A stretch of DNA of 64,000 bases from Flaviramulus basaltis. GTDB lineage: Bacteria > Bacteroidota > Bacteroidia > Flavobacteriales > Flavobacteriaceae. Of this stretch, positions 54,791 to 64,000 are shown one piece after another; position 1 is the first letter of the stretch, and every line of letters begins with the position of its first letter. The notes below the pieces were generated by a model. The model was not told where the DNA came from. It searched no databases and saw only the letters and a program-made list of their open reading frames with translations. The translations under genes and the position numbers were made by a program. Location of the stretch: assembly GCF_900114265.1 (NCBI RefSeq), contig NZ_FPKV01000002.1:248001-312000 (forward strand), in the 5' to 3' direction.

Positions 54791-55129
54791 TTTATCAGAC
54801 CAAACAGCAAGCTCATTACCAGCTGGATCTAAAAACTGAAATCTTCTTCCTCCAGGAAAAGAAAAGATATCTTTTGATATTTCCCCTCCATTTTGAATAA
54901 CATTGGTTTTTACTAAATCTAAATCCTTATGATATAGAACAACTAAAACACCATTTATTATTTTTGAATCTGATTTTTCAAATCCACCAGCGACTCCACT
55001 TTCCGAAAAAGCAATATAAGTTGGCCCATAATCTGTGAATTCCCAGTTAAAACATTTATTATAAAACACTTTAACAGCTTCAAGATTATTTGCTTTAAAT
55101 TCAATATAATTTATATGATTATCGATCAT
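54788..55129 (-). CDS. VOC family protein (glyoxalase/bleomycin-resistance fold)
   Basis: A 113-residue single vicinal-oxygen-chelate domain. The N-terminal HINYIEFKANNLEAVKVFYN holds the first metal ligand, and a late EISKDIFSFPGGRRFQFLDPAGNELAVW the second. Substrate unknown; the family includes glyoxalase I and antibiotic-binding proteins. It is 7 bp downstream of the YciO-like gene in a two-gene operon. Confidence 0.86.
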   Translation of the reverse strand: MIDNHINYIEFKANNLEAVKVFYNKCFNWEFTDYGPTYIAFSESGVAGGFEKSDSKIINGVLVVLYHKDLDLVKTNVIQNGGEISKDIFSFPGGRRFQFLDPAGNELAVWSDK

Positions 55130-55136
55130 ATTTTAA

Positions 55137-55757
55137 TTAAAAAATTTCTAAACTCCCTTTACCTTGTCTAACAATAACAGGTTCTCCTTCAGACAAATCA
55201 ATAACTGTAGATGGTTCGTTATCTCCATAACCACCATCAATAACCAAATCTACTAAATTGTCCCATTTTTCTAAAATAAGTTCAGGATCTGTAGTATACT
55301 CAATAACAGTATCTTCATCATGAATGGACGTCGATATTATTGGGTTTCCCAGTTTTTTTACAATATCTAAAGCTATGTTATTTGCTGGTACACGAATACC
55401 AACAGTTTTTCTTTTTTTAAATGGATTTGGCAAATTTTTAGATCCTGGAAGGATAAAAGTATATGGTCCTGGAAGCGCACGTTTTAAAACTTTAAAAACC
55501 GAGGTATCAATTTGCTTTACATAATCACTTAAATTACTAAGGTCATGACAAATAAATGAAAAATTTGCTTTTTCTAACTTAATTTGCTTAATTCTTGCAA
55601 TGCGTTCCAAAGCTTTTAAGTTCGTAATATCGCATCCTAAGCCATAAACCGTATCGGTTGGATAAATAATAAGCCCCCCTCTTTTTAAAACTTTCACTAC
55701 CCTTTCAATCTCTTTTGGATTAGGATTTTCTTCGTAAATTCTTATAAATTCAGCCAT
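55137..55757 (-). CDS. YciO-like member of the Sua5/YciO/YrdC family
   Basis: A 206-residue protein with the YrdC fold. The starting block is GGLIIYPTDTVYGLGCDI, with nucleotide-binding ATP/bicarbonate residues in KANFSFICHDLSNLSDY and GIRVPANNIALDIV, and the end STVIDLSEGEPVIVRQGKG. Sua5/YrdC makes threonylcarbamoyl-AMP for the t6A modification of tRNA. This sequence matches YciO more closely than YrdC, so threonylcarbamoylation activity is uncertain. Confidence 0.86.
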   Translation of the reverse strand: MAEFIRIYEENPNPKEIERVVKVLKRGGLIIYPTDTVYGLGCDITNLKALERIARIKQIKLEKANFSFICHDLSNLSDYVKQIDTSVFKVLKRALPGPYTFILPGSKNLPNPFKKRKTVGIRVPANNIALDIVKKLGNPIISTSIHDEDTVIEYTTDPELILEKWDNLVDLVIDGGYGDNEPSTVIDLSEGEPVIVRQGKGSLEIF

Positions 55758-55894
55758 AATAACAGCAAGGTAAATCGTATTTCAATTAGTAAAAACTCTA
55801 AGTTTAGAACTATATTACACTTAAAAAATGACAAAGCAAAATAGTCCTTAAAAATTTCTTATATTATGTAACAATTCCTTTTTAAACCAGTCTT

Positions 55895-56869
55895 ATGTAT
55901 ATGCAAAGACTTTTTTATATATTATTATTTTTTGCAATAAGCATAACAAAAGTTAATGCAAAAGATAATCCTATAAAAAATTCGATACTCTTTTCTCAAG
56001 CTGAAGTTTTAAACGAATATACAACTCGAATTCCTTTTAAATTAGTAGATCATTTAATTGTAGTTAAAGCCAAAATTTTAAATAAAGAAGGAAACTTTAT
56101 AATTGACACAGGCTCGGAAACTATGATTCTTAACAAAGTACATTTTTCAAATTTTTACGAACATCAAAGAAAAAATGAATCTACATCTGGTGTAATGCAT
56201 TCTGTTGAGAATTCTTATGAAAGACAAATAAAGGAATTTGTATTAGAGAATTTTAAGCTACAGAATAGAAATTCTGATGTTATTGATTTATCACACATTG
56301 AAAAAAGTAAAAAAATCAAAATACTAGGTGTTATTGGCTATAGTATTTTAAAAGATTATGAAATTTTTATAGATATGCACTTGAATCAAATAACACTAAC
56401 TAAAGTGGATCCTTTTGGTGAAAAATTAGATAATCATGTATATTTAGAAAAAATTATTGATAGTGTTAGTTTTAAACTAAAAAATCACACTATAGTTGTA
56501 AATGCTACTGTTAATAATCAAAAAGTTAAATTTGGTTTAGATACCGCTGCGGAATTTAACCAAATTAATAAAAATATAAACAAAAAAGTTTTAAAGTATT
56601 TTATTCCAAAAAAGCGAACACTTTTAACTGGAGTTAATAATAGAAAAATAGAAGTTTTGGCAGGAAAATTGCATCGTGTTAAATTGAGTGAAAACACTTA
56701 TTTTGGACCAATGCTTACAGTTTTAACAAATTTAAATAAAATGAATGAAGCCTTTGGAACCAATTTAGATGGTATTTTAGGCTATGAGTTTTTCGCACAA
56801 AAAAGAACAATTATAAATTATCAAAAAGAAAAGTTATACTTTATAAATTACCCTTTTAACCATCAGTGA
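55895..56869 (+). CDS. Exported retropepsin-like aspartic protease with two DTx motifs
   Basis: A 324-residue protein with a signal peptide (residues 1-22, ending near KVNA). Two retropepsin-like halves are visible: D71-T-G in FIIDTGSETM and D216-T-A in FGLDTAAEF, each followed by a hydrophobic-hydrophobic-Gly segment (ILGVIGYSIL near 143, LDGILGYEFF near 290). Both halves in one chain could form a pepsin-like pseudo-dimer. The second motif has Ala instead of Gly. ATG 55901 is an alternative start. Its stop overlaps the next GTG start. Confidence 0.82.
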   Translation: MYMQRLFYILLFFAISITKVNAKDNPIKNSILFSQAEVLNEYTTRIPFKLVDHLIVVKAKILNKEGNFIIDTGSETMILNKVHFSNFYEHQRKNESTSGVMHSVENSYERQIKEFVLENFKLQNRNSDVIDLSHIEKSKKIKILGVIGYSILKDYEIFIDMHLNQITLTKVDPFGEKLDNHVYLEKIIDSVSFKLKNHTIVVNATVNNQKVKFGLDTAAEFNQINKNINKKVLKYFIPKKRTLLTGVNNRKIEVLAGKLHRVKLSENTYFGPMLTVLTNLNKMNEAFGTNLDGILGYEFFAQKRTIINYQKEKLYFINYPFNHQ

Positions 56870-57834
56870 AGCATATAATTCCACATATTATATATTTATT
56901 TTTCATTTTTATAAGTTTAAACACATTCGCGCAAAAGAATGCATTTAAGGGTTATAAAATTGAAAACGATACTGTAGTATTTACTTTTGATGCTAGAGAC
57001 TATTCTAAATTTACAAAAGAATTTACCGGACAAACACTCGATTTTAATGATTTTGATATTGAAAATGTGGTGGTTTCTGGTGAGTTTAATCTTTGGTCTA
57101 GAGATAATTGGAAGATGAAAAGAATAGATGAGTTTATTTATGAACTTAGAAAAAGCATCAACGATTTTACCGATGAGTTTTCATGGGAATTTAAATTTGT
57201 AATAAACAACTCCTTTTGGGCTGAACCTTCGAAAAACGACCCAAATGTTTCGAAGGCTATTAACAACGGACAAAAACTTCGTGGTGTATATAATTTAAAA
57301 ATGTACACAGCTTACCCTGATAAAAATGGTAATGCAAGTTTTAAATTAAAAGGTTATAAAGATGCGAAAAAAGTTGTTCTAGCAGGTTCTTTTAATAAAT
57401 GGGATGAAACTCTTTTTAAAATGAATAAAACGGAAAGCGGTTGGGAATTAACCTTACAAATGAAGCCCGATGTGTATCAATATCGTTTTATTGTTGATGG
57501 ACATTGGATGGAAGACCCAGACAATTCACATAAAACAAGAAATGAGTTTGACGAATATAATTCTGTTATAGACATAAAAGAATATACTGCTTTTAAACTA
57601 AGAGGATATACCAATGCACATAAAGTAATTCTTTCTGGTTCATTTAACAACTGGAATGAAAACAAACTCGTCATGGAAAAAACGGATTATGGATGGAAAT
57701 ATGTTATTCCACTAACTGGAGGCAAACACCACTACAAGTTTATTGTTGATGGACAATGGATTGTAGACCCTAATAACAGCATAAAAGAATACGACGGTGA
57801 TGGCAATGTAAATTCCGTTTGTATGGTAAAATAA
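56866..57834 (+). CDS. Exported protein with three glycogen-binding (CBM48-like) domains
   Basis: A 322-residue protein starting at GTG 56866, which overlaps the protease stop (GTGA). A signal peptide ends near NTFAQ (residue 22). Three E-set/AMPK-beta-like repeats follow: VVSGEFNLWSRDNW (about 65), VVLAGSFNKWDETLFKM (about 165) and VILSGSFNNWNENKLVM (about 255), each with a FIVDGHW- or FIVDGQW-like end (weaker, FKFVINNSFW, in the first). The domains bind alpha-glucan or serve as beta-sandwich scaffolds. No catalytic domain is present. Probably translationally coupled to the aspartic protease and exported with it. Confidence 0.82.
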   Translation: MKHIIPHIIYLFFIFISLNTFAQKNAFKGYKIENDTVVFTFDARDYSKFTKEFTGQTLDFNDFDIENVVVSGEFNLWSRDNWKMKRIDEFIYELRKSINDFTDEFSWEFKFVINNSFWAEPSKNDPNVSKAINNGQKLRGVYNLKMYTAYPDKNGNASFKLKGYKDAKKVVLAGSFNKWDETLFKMNKTESGWELTLQMKPDVYQYRFIVDGHWMEDPDNSHKTRNEFDEYNSVIDIKEYTAFKLRGYTNAHKVILSGSFNNWNENKLVMEKTDYGWKYVIPLTGGKHHYKFIVDGQWIVDPNNSIKEYDGDGNVNSVCMVK

Positions 57835-60168
57835 TTAGCCTACTACTTCCAACTTAGCAAAACGCAACAACAATTTTTTAACACCACCATGTTGAAAGTT
57901 AATTTCAGCTTTTATATCGGCTCCTGCGCCTTCAATTTTTAAAACTTCTCCTGTACCAAAACGGATATGCTTTACAACATTTCCAACTACTAATTTACTA
58001 TCAAACAGATTAGTGTTTCCGTTGGTATTTGTAACTTTTTTTAAATTCTTTGGTGTTGTTACTTGAAATTTTTCTACTTCTTTTTTAGCAGTATTTCCTT
58101 TTTTTAACACCACTTGTTTGGCTGGCTTATAACGAATTTTATTTGGATTTACATCTCCAAAAATATCGGCAGAAAGCATTGGGTTTATTCTACGTTCTTC
58201 AATTGGTGTTATAATATCTAAATACTCATCGTCTATTTCCTCTATAAATCGGCTTGGTTCAGAATCTACTAATTTTCCCCAACGGTATCTAGATAAGGCA
58301 TAAGTTAAATACGCTTTCTTTTCGGCTCTTGTTAATGCCACATAAAATAAGCGACGCTCCTCCTCTAGTTCACTGCGTGTATTCATACTCATGGCACTTG
58401 GAAATAAATCCTCCTCCAAACCAACTATAAACACGTTGTTAAATTCTAATCCTTTTGCTAAGTGAATAGTCATTAATGCCACATGGTCTTCATCACCTTT
58501 ATCGGCATCTAAATCTGTTGCTAAAGCAACGTCTTCTAAGAATTCGGCTAAAGAATCGGAAGCATCAGCCAATTCAAGTTGACCTTCAACAAAATCTTTT
58601 ATACCGTTTAATAATTCTTCAACATTTTCTAATCTTGTAACCCCTTCTGGTGTTCCATCTTTATTAAATTCTCGAATTAAACCACTTGTTTTGGTAACAT
58701 GTTCAGCTAAATCAAAGGCATTAGCTGTTTGATTCATGACTTGGTAACTTTTAATTAATGTTACAAAATCTTTAAGTTTGTTCTTCGCTCCTCCATTAAT
58801 ATTTATATCTACTTTATCAATATTTTCAAGCACTTCAAAAATAGTTTTCCCATAACCATTTGCTGCTACAACTAAGCGATCTATTGTAGTTTGACCAATT
58901 CCTCTCCCTGGATAATTAATAACTCTTTTTAAAGCTTCTTCATCAGCAGGATTAAGTATTAATCTTAAATACGCCGTAACATCTTTAATCTCTTTACGCT
59001 GGTAAAACGATAAACCACCATAAATTCTATATGGAATATCTCGTTTACGTAAGGCATCTTCTATTGATCTGGATTGTGCATTTGTACGGTATAAAATTGC
59101 AAAATCACTATTTTTTAATTGATTTTGCATTTTACCTTCCCAAATAGTACTAGCAACAAAACGTCCTTCATCACCATCAGTTAATGAGCGGTGTACTTTT
59201 ATTTTTTCGCCTTCATCATTTGCTGTCCAAACTTCTTTATCTAATTTAGTTTGATTATGTTCTATTACAGAATTGGCTGCATTTACAATATTTTGAGTAG
59301 AACGGTAATTTTGCTCTAATCTATAAAGTTTTACATCATCATAATCTTTTTGAAAATTAAGAATGTTATTAATATTAGCACCACGAAAGGCGTAAATACT
59401 TTGCGCATCATCACCTACAACACATATGTTTTGAAAACGATCTGCAAGAGCTCGTACTATTAAATACTGTGAATGGTTCGTATCTTGATACTCATCTACC
59501 AATATATACCTAAATTTATTTTGATATTGAGCTAAAACATTAGGGAAACGAGTTAACAACTCATTGGTTCTTAGTAATAAATCATCAAAATCCATTGCTC
59601 CTGCTTTAAAACAACGATCTACATATTCTTGATATATTTCTCCCATTCTAGGACGACGCGCCATAGCATCAGCCTCCATCAATTCTGGATTATTAAAATA
59701 AGCTTTAACAGTAATTAGACTGTTTTTGTATGATGAAATTCTAGAATAAACCTGCTTGGTTTTATAAATGTCTTTATCTAAACCTTTTTCCTTAATAATA
59801 GACCCCATTAATTTCTGAGAATCTTGTGTATCGTAAATAGTAAAATTACTAGGAAACCCTAAATGGTGTCCTTCAAAACGTAAAATTTTAGCAAAAACAG
59901 AGTGAAAAGTTCCCATCCATAAATTCTTTGCTTCACCATCTCCAACAATATCTGCAATTCTGCCTTTCATTTCTTTGGCAGCCTTATTAGTAAATGTTAA
60001 AGCCAAAATATTAAATGAATCTACACCTTGACTCATTAAATATGCAATTCTATAAGTTAACACTCTTGTTTTACCAGATCCTGCACCTGCAATCACAATC
60101 ATAGGACCATCTTTTTGTATAGTTGGCGCTAATTGTGCTTCATTTAACTGACTTAAATACTTCTCCAA
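57835..60168 (-). CDS. uvrD: ATP-dependent DNA helicase UvrD/PcrA
   Basis: A 777-residue superfamily 1A helicase. Motif I is AGAGSGKTR (27-35), motif II VDEYQDTN, motif III GDDAQSIYAFRGA, motif IV-like YRSTQNI, motif V MTIHLAKGLEF and motif VI VALTRAEKKAYL. The N-terminus MEKYLSQLNEAQ is the usual Bacteroidota start. It unwinds DNA 3'-5' in nucleotide excision and mismatch repair. The stop directly touches the stop of the convergent plus-strand gene with no gap. Confidence 0.95.
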   Translation of the reverse strand: MEKYLSQLNEAQLAPTIQKDGPMIVIAGAGSGKTRVLTYRIAYLMSQGVDSFNILALTFTNKAAKEMKGRIADIVGDGEAKNLWMGTFHSVFAKILRFEGHHLGFPSNFTIYDTQDSQKLMGSIIKEKGLDKDIYKTKQVYSRISSYKNSLITVKAYFNNPELMEADAMARRPRMGEIYQEYVDRCFKAGAMDFDDLLLRTNELLTRFPNVLAQYQNKFRYILVDEYQDTNHSQYLIVRALADRFQNICVVGDDAQSIYAFRGANINNILNFQKDYDDVKLYRLEQNYRSTQNIVNAANSVIEHNQTKLDKEVWTANDEGEKIKVHRSLTDGDEGRFVASTIWEGKMQNQLKNSDFAILYRTNAQSRSIEDALRKRDIPYRIYGGLSFYQRKEIKDVTAYLRLILNPADEEALKRVINYPGRGIGQTTIDRLVVAANGYGKTIFEVLENIDKVDININGGAKNKLKDFVTLIKSYQVMNQTANAFDLAEHVTKTSGLIREFNKDGTPEGVTRLENVEELLNGIKDFVEGQLELADASDSLAEFLEDVALATDLDADKGDEDHVALMTIHLAKGLEFNNVFIVGLEEDLFPSAMSMNTRSELEEERRLFYVALTRAEKKAYLTYALSRYRWGKLVDSEPSRFIEEIDDEYLDIITPIEERRINPMLSADIFGDVNPNKIRYKPAKQVVLKKGNTAKKEVEKFQVTTPKNLKKVTNTNGNTNLFDSKLVVGNVVKHIRFGTGEVLKIEGAGADIKAEINFQHGGVKKLLLRFAKLEVVG

Positions 60169-60257
60169 ATTGGTTACATTTTTAAAAAGGTAAAAATAAG
60201 TATTGTCTGAGTTTTAAACCTTCCGTTTTATTATTAATTATAAACATTATGCTTAAA

Positions 60258-61829
60258 TTAATTATTGTCTTTTTTACCATTTCCAAGCATAGCACCCAAC
60301 AACCCGTCTTTTATATTGATCCATAAATAGTTAAATATTGATTTGTTTTTATTTCTTTCAATATCAAATCCAGAACCATATCTAAATAAGCCAGAATTAT
60401 CATGACTATCATTAGATATAAGAAGATTTACTAAACCTGATAAAAATTTATTCTTTTCTTTTCCATTTTCTTTTAAAACAATAATATCAAAATCATCATA
60501 TTTTAACTTTAAATCGACTTGTGAAGTTTCGTCATTACCATTAATGGTAAAATATGTTTTAATAATTTCACCTTTTAATCTAATATTAAGGTTTGGTTCC
60601 ATAAACTGGTTCATGCTATCCGCTCTCAGTTTTCCAATTTCAGCTTTATAAATAAATTCATCAGTCGTATTATTAACATCAAAATCCCATTGCACATTAA
60701 TGTTGGTATCATCCATAAAAACTGACTCAATATTAACAGAAGTGACCGTCTCACTAGTGTTATAAGTATTACTTAAATTGTTGATTTTTGCGTTTAATTT
60801 TGAAAACAAAAGTCTACCTCCTTGAGTATTTGGCTGTACTTTTTCTGAATAAATTATGGAACCGTTATTTATAAAAACAGAATTTAAATTCATATTAAAG
60901 ATTAAATCTCTTAACATTTTACTGTATAATGGCTTATAACTTAAATCATCTGCAATCAGTTTATCTCTATATATTTTAAAGTTAGGATGATAAAAATCAA
61001 TACGTTGACTTTTGAAATAAAACAACGAGTCTTGTTGAAATCCAAAATCTTGTTTTTTTACCTCAATCGAATCTATGGTTAAATCAAAATGATCTCGTTG
61101 TACTTTTATTATATTAGATAATTCTTCTTTCGCGTATTTGGTTTTTAAACGAACACCTTTAAGTTTAGATAAATCTGTTCTAAAATCCACATGATCCAAA
61201 TACAGATTTTCATAAGCATTTAATTTATAAATTAAATTATTAGATGTGGCTTTAAAATCTTTATAAATAATTTGATTTTTTTCTTTTTTTTGATTGACTT
61301 CAATTGCATTAATATTAAAATTCAGGTTTTCAGATTTCAATATTAAAGAATCATTTGAAACGTTGTAAACCTCCACATTTCCATTATTAATTTGAATGGA
61401 TTCTATTTGAATTATTTGGTTTAACTTATTTTTTAAAACTTCATTGTAAGACTTAGAACTCACTGAATCATTATGATGATAGGTGATATTTGGTTCATCA
61501 AAAATAACATTACCTATTGTAATTTTATCATTAAAAAAATAATCCCAATAACTAAAACTACCAACTAAAAAATATTCTAGTTCAACTAGTGCATTTTTTT
61601 TATGAGTTGTTTTTCCGTAAACTGAAATCAATGGTTTACTTATATTTACGCTCCCTTTTAATGAATTGACTTTAATATTTTCATACTTTATTTCTACATT
61701 CTCACTTATGTTCTCTAATTGGTTTTGAAGTTTATTTTCAATTACATTATTAATTATAAGAACACCAAAAAATAAAAAAACTATTAATCCAACTATTATA
61801 ACCAGTGTTTTTTTTAACCTTTTGTTCAT
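60258..61829 (-). CDS. AsmA/DUF748-like inner membrane anchored protein
   Basis: A 523-residue protein with one N-terminal membrane helix (about 8-27) and a long beta-rich periplasmic part with repeated short strands (IGNVIFDEPNITYHH, IQIESIQINNGNVEVYN, LRADSMNQFM). The pattern, with alternating strands from residue 40 to 470, fits AsmA/DUF748-type proteins that bridge the periplasm and carry lipid. The match is by pattern and is not a firm family call. Divergent from the amidohydrolase. Confidence 0.72.
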   Translation of the reverse strand: MNKRLKKTLVIIVGLIVFLFFGVLIINNVIENKLQNQLENISENVEIKYENIKVNSLKGSVNISKPLISVYGKTTHKKNALVELEYFLVGSFSYWDYFFNDKITIGNVIFDEPNITYHHNDSVSSKSYNEVLKNKLNQIIQIESIQINNGNVEVYNVSNDSLILKSENLNFNINAIEVNQKKEKNQIIYKDFKATSNNLIYKLNAYENLYLDHVDFRTDLSKLKGVRLKTKYAKEELSNIIKVQRDHFDLTIDSIEVKKQDFGFQQDSLFYFKSQRIDFYHPNFKIYRDKLIADDLSYKPLYSKMLRDLIFNMNLNSVFINNGSIIYSEKVQPNTQGGRLLFSKLNAKINNLSNTYNTSETVTSVNIESVFMDDTNINVQWDFDVNNTTDEFIYKAEIGKLRADSMNQFMEPNLNIRLKGEIIKTYFTINGNDETSQVDLKLKYDDFDIIVLKENGKEKNKFLSGLVNLLISNDSHDNSGLFRYGSGFDIERNKNKSIFNYLWINIKDGLLGAMLGNGKKDNN

Positions 61830-61906
61830 ATCTTAAAGATATATATTCAAAAGCTTCATTACAACTTATTTTAAATATCTTTACTTATTGTAAATTTATA
61901 TTACTT

Positions 61907-63178
61907 ATGAAACAGCTTTTTTTAATATTTTCCTTCCTAACAATAATTCCAGTTTTTGGCCAAGATAATTTAGATCAACAATTTATTGATATTGAACATA
62001 AGATTATAGAATGGCGACGTGATTTTCACCAAAATCCAGAGTTATCAAATAGAGAATTTAAAACTGCTGAAAAAATAGCAAAACACTTAAAATCTTTGGG
62101 TATTGAAGTACAAACAGGTGTTGCTCATACTGGTGTTGTAGGACTTTTAAAAGGAAATAATCCTGGAAAGGTAATTGCTTTAAGAGCAGATATTGATGCC
62201 CTTCCTGTTACCGAACGCAACGATTTACCATTTAAATCTGAAGTGAAATCAACATTTTTAAATACAGAAACTGGTGTCATGCATGCTTGCGGGCATGATA
62301 CACACACTGCAATTTTAATGGGTGTAGCGGAAATTTTATCAAAAAATAAAAATAAAATTAATGGTACTGTAAAGTTTATTTTTCAACCTGCTGAAGAAGG
62401 TCCTCCACCAGGAGAAAAAGGTGGTGCCGCTTTAATGATAAAAGAAGGTGTTTTAGAAAATCCCAAAGTAGATGCAATTTTCGGATTACATATTGGCTCT
62501 GGAATTCCTGTAAACACTATAAAATATAAAACAGAAGGCATGATGGCTGCTGTAGAGCGTTTTGTTATTAACGTGAAGGGAAAACAAACTCATGGATCAC
62601 AACCTTGGTCTGGCGTTGATCCTATTTTAATTTCAGCTAAAATAATTGATGGTTTACAAACTATTATAAGTAGAGAAGCTAAATTAACTGATGAAGCTGC
62701 TGTAATCACTGTTGGGAAAATAACTAGTGGTGTTAGATTTAATATTATACCAGAAACTGCTGAAATGATTGGGACTTTAAGAACCTTAAATCCAGACATG
62801 AAGAAGTTAATTATAAGACGTATGACCGAAATGACTGAGACTATAGCAAAAGCTTATGGTGGTAAAGCAACTATTGAGTTTCAAAATAACACCGCTATTA
62901 CATTTAATAACGTGGCTTTAGTAGAACAAATGCTACCAACTATGAAAAAAGTTGCTGGTGAAAGTAATGTTCAAATTATGAAAGCAACCACAGGTGGTGA
63001 AGATTTTTCATTTTTTCAAGAAGTAGTTCCAGGTTTTTTCTTCTACCTAGGTGGCATGACACCAGGAAATACAGAAGCTTTCCCACACCACACACCAGAT
63101 TTCAAAATTGATGAAAGCGGTCTCCTTTTAGGCGTAAAAACATTAACTCAAATGACATTAGATTATTTAAAGAACTAG
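61907..63178 (+). CDS. Exported M20 family amidohydrolase
   Basis: About 423 residues from ATG 61907. I chose this start because it opens a signal peptide ending near PVFGQ (residue 19); an in-frame TTG at 61805 would add 34 residues in front of the signal. Zinc-site motifs are HACGHDTH (126-133), FQPAEEGP (159-166) and a later GGEDFSFFQ. The family hydrolyses N-acyl amino acids or small peptides, e.g. hippurate, N-acetyl-amino acids. Export suggests it acts on periplasmic peptides along with the S9 enzyme. The next gene starts 1 base later. Confidence 0.9.
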   Translation: MKQLFLIFSFLTIIPVFGQDNLDQQFIDIEHKIIEWRRDFHQNPELSNREFKTAEKIAKHLKSLGIEVQTGVAHTGVVGLLKGNNPGKVIALRADIDALPVTERNDLPFKSEVKSTFLNTETGVMHACGHDTHTAILMGVAEILSKNKNKINGTVKFIFQPAEEGPPPGEKGGAALMIKEGVLENPKVDAIFGLHIGSGIPVNTIKYKTEGMMAAVERFVINVKGKQTHGSQPWSGVDPILISAKIIDGLQTIISREAKLTDEAAVITVGKITSGVRFNIIPETAEMIGTLRTLNPDMKKLIIRRMTEMTETIAKAYGGKATIEFQNNTAITFNNVALVEQMLPTMKKVAGESNVQIMKATTGGEDFSFFQEVVPGFFFYLGGMTPGNTEAFPHHTPDFKIDESGLLLGVKTLTQMTLDYLKN

Positions 63179-63179
63179 A

Positions 63180-64000
63180 ATGGATACAGTACTAAATTTT
63201 TTATCTAACATCTCCTGGTGGATCTGGATTTTAATTGCTTTAGCAATAGTTGCAATACGTGACATTTTCTTCCAAAAAGCACATACTATTAGTCATAACT
63301 TCCCTATTGTAGGACACATAAGATATATGTTGGAAAGTATAGGTCCAGAAATGCGCCAATATTTTGTTGCTAACAACAGAGAAGAATTACCATTTAATAG
63401 AATTGAACGTGGATGGATTTATGCCTCTGCAAAGCATGAAAATAATTATGAAGGTTTTGGTACTGATAGAGATATTTATGCGCATCAACATATTTTTATA
63501 AATAATGCAATGATGCCTTTTGAATTACCAGAAAATCATCCCAATAAAATTGACAAAACATTTTTACCCTGTGCTAAAGTTATGGGAGAATTCAGTAAAC
63601 GTAAAAAACCATTTCGACCAGCATCTATAATTAATGTCTCTGCGATGAGTTTTGGCTCACTTTCCGCGAAAGCCATAGAATCATTAAACAAAGGCGTCAA
63701 AATTGCAGGAGCTTATCATAATACTGGTGAAGGTGGTTTATCTCCTTATCATAGCAACGGTGGTGATGTTATTTTTCATTTCGGAACAGGTTATTTTGGA
63801 GTAAGAGATAAAAATGGTGATTTTTCAATGAAAAAGTTGATAAAACTAGTTGAAGACAATCCGTTTATTCGCGCCATTGAAGTGAAATTGTCTCAAGGAG
63901 CAAAACCAGGAAAAGGTGGTGTTTTACCTGGAGCTAAAATAACTAAAGAAATAGCAGATATCCGTCACGTAGAAATAGGAAAAGATGTATTATCGCCTCC
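63180..64000 (+). CDS. FMN-binding glutamate synthase family protein (3' end outside window)
   Basis: ATG at 63180, one base after the amidohydrolase stop; 273 codons visible. An N-terminal membrane helix (about 12-30) is followed by the GltS-like FMN/iron-sulfur domain with PFRPASIINVSAMSFGSLS, NTGEGGLSPYH and GGDVIFHFGTGYFG, SQGAKPGKGGVLPGAK. The family is close to the large-subunit synthase domain of glutamate synthase but with a membrane anchor and no glutaminase domain. Its real reaction is unknown. Confidence 0.88.
   Translation, partial: MDTVLNFLSNISWWIWILIALAIVAIRDIFFQKAHTISHNFPIVGHIRYMLESIGPEMRQYFVANNREELPFNRIERGWIYASAKHENNYEGFGTDRDIYAHQHIFINNAMMPFELPENHPNKIDKTFLPCAKVMGEFSKRKKPFRPASIINVSAMSFGSLSAKAIESLNKGVKIAGAYHNTGEGGLSPYHSNGGDVIFHFGTGYFGVRDKNGDFSMKKLIKLVEDNPFIRAIEVKLSQGAKPGKGGVLPGAKITKEIADIRHVEIGKDVLSP

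Noticed and set aside
1-64000. CRISPR array, tRNA, rRNA, IS element or prophage
   Set aside because: No regularly spaced 25-40 bp repeats, no cloverleaf-like G/C-rich segments and no transposase or phage genes were seen. The 7-bp arrays have no spacers.

Overview
The window comes from an AT-rich member of the Bacteroidota, almost certainly family Flavobacteriaceae. The signs are a TonB-dependent receptor and a SusC-type plug domain, a menaquinone operon, flavobacterial small membrane proteins, A-rich leaders with almost no Shine-Dalgarno sequences, and several -7 boxes of the Bacteroidota form TAnnTTTG placed 20-75 bases before start codons. It looks like ordinary chromosome: no tRNA, rRNA, CRISPR array, prophage or transposase gene was seen.

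Layout. 1-4.4 kb: partial PLP-dependent cysteine/cystathionine synthase, a cytosolic S9 oligopeptidase, ybaB and threonine aldolase. 4.6-8.0 kb: a three-gene ATP-grasp / alpha-E / transglutaminase cassette. 8.0-10.1 kb: prfB with a programmed +1 frameshift, overlapped by a HAD phosphatase and an ArsC-like protein. 10.2-19.9 kb: TonB receptor, peroxiredoxin, fumC, racemase plus Crp-type regulator, coiled-coil membrane protein, formimidoylglutamase-like enzyme and a MarR-GNAT fusion. 19.9-31.4 kb, all on the minus strand: a lipoprotein S9 peptidase preceded by a seven-gene run (coiled-coil protein, unknown protein, AAA+ ATPase, NUDIX hydrolase, unknown protein, two membrane proteins). This run is the best candidate for an undescribed system. 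Its intergenic gaps hold 7-bp-period repeat arrays, a broken four-helix-bundle gene and two REP-like elements. 31.8-37.5 kb: two coupled small membrane proteins, ettA, an OmpA-family protein and a flavin reductase-MarR-pirin operon. 37.6-44.5 kb: acyl-CoA carboxyltransferase, a chimeric VIT-VWA-SusC-plug-TPR protein and sppA. 44.6-50.0 kb: the menB-menA-hydrolase-menC-CPBP-menE operon. 50.4-64 kb: a small membrane protein, holA-ung, an HsdR-N orphan with a glycosyltransferase, an OmpA lipoprotein, YciO-like and VOC proteins, an exported aspartic protease coupled to a triple glycogen-binding protein, uvrD, an AsmA-like protein, an exported M20 amidohydrolase and a partial glutamate-synthase-family protein.

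The genes cover respiration (men genes, fumC), translation (prfB, ettA, ybaB nearby), DNA repair and replication (ung, holA, uvrD), envelope functions (OmpA proteins, TonB receptor, VIT chimera, SppA, AsmA-like), peptide turnover (two S9 peptidases, M20, threonine aldolase) and redox stress (peroxiredoxin, FMN reductase, pirin). Most genes end in strong hairpin terminators, several shared by convergent genes. All functional assignments are by reading motifs; no database search was run.
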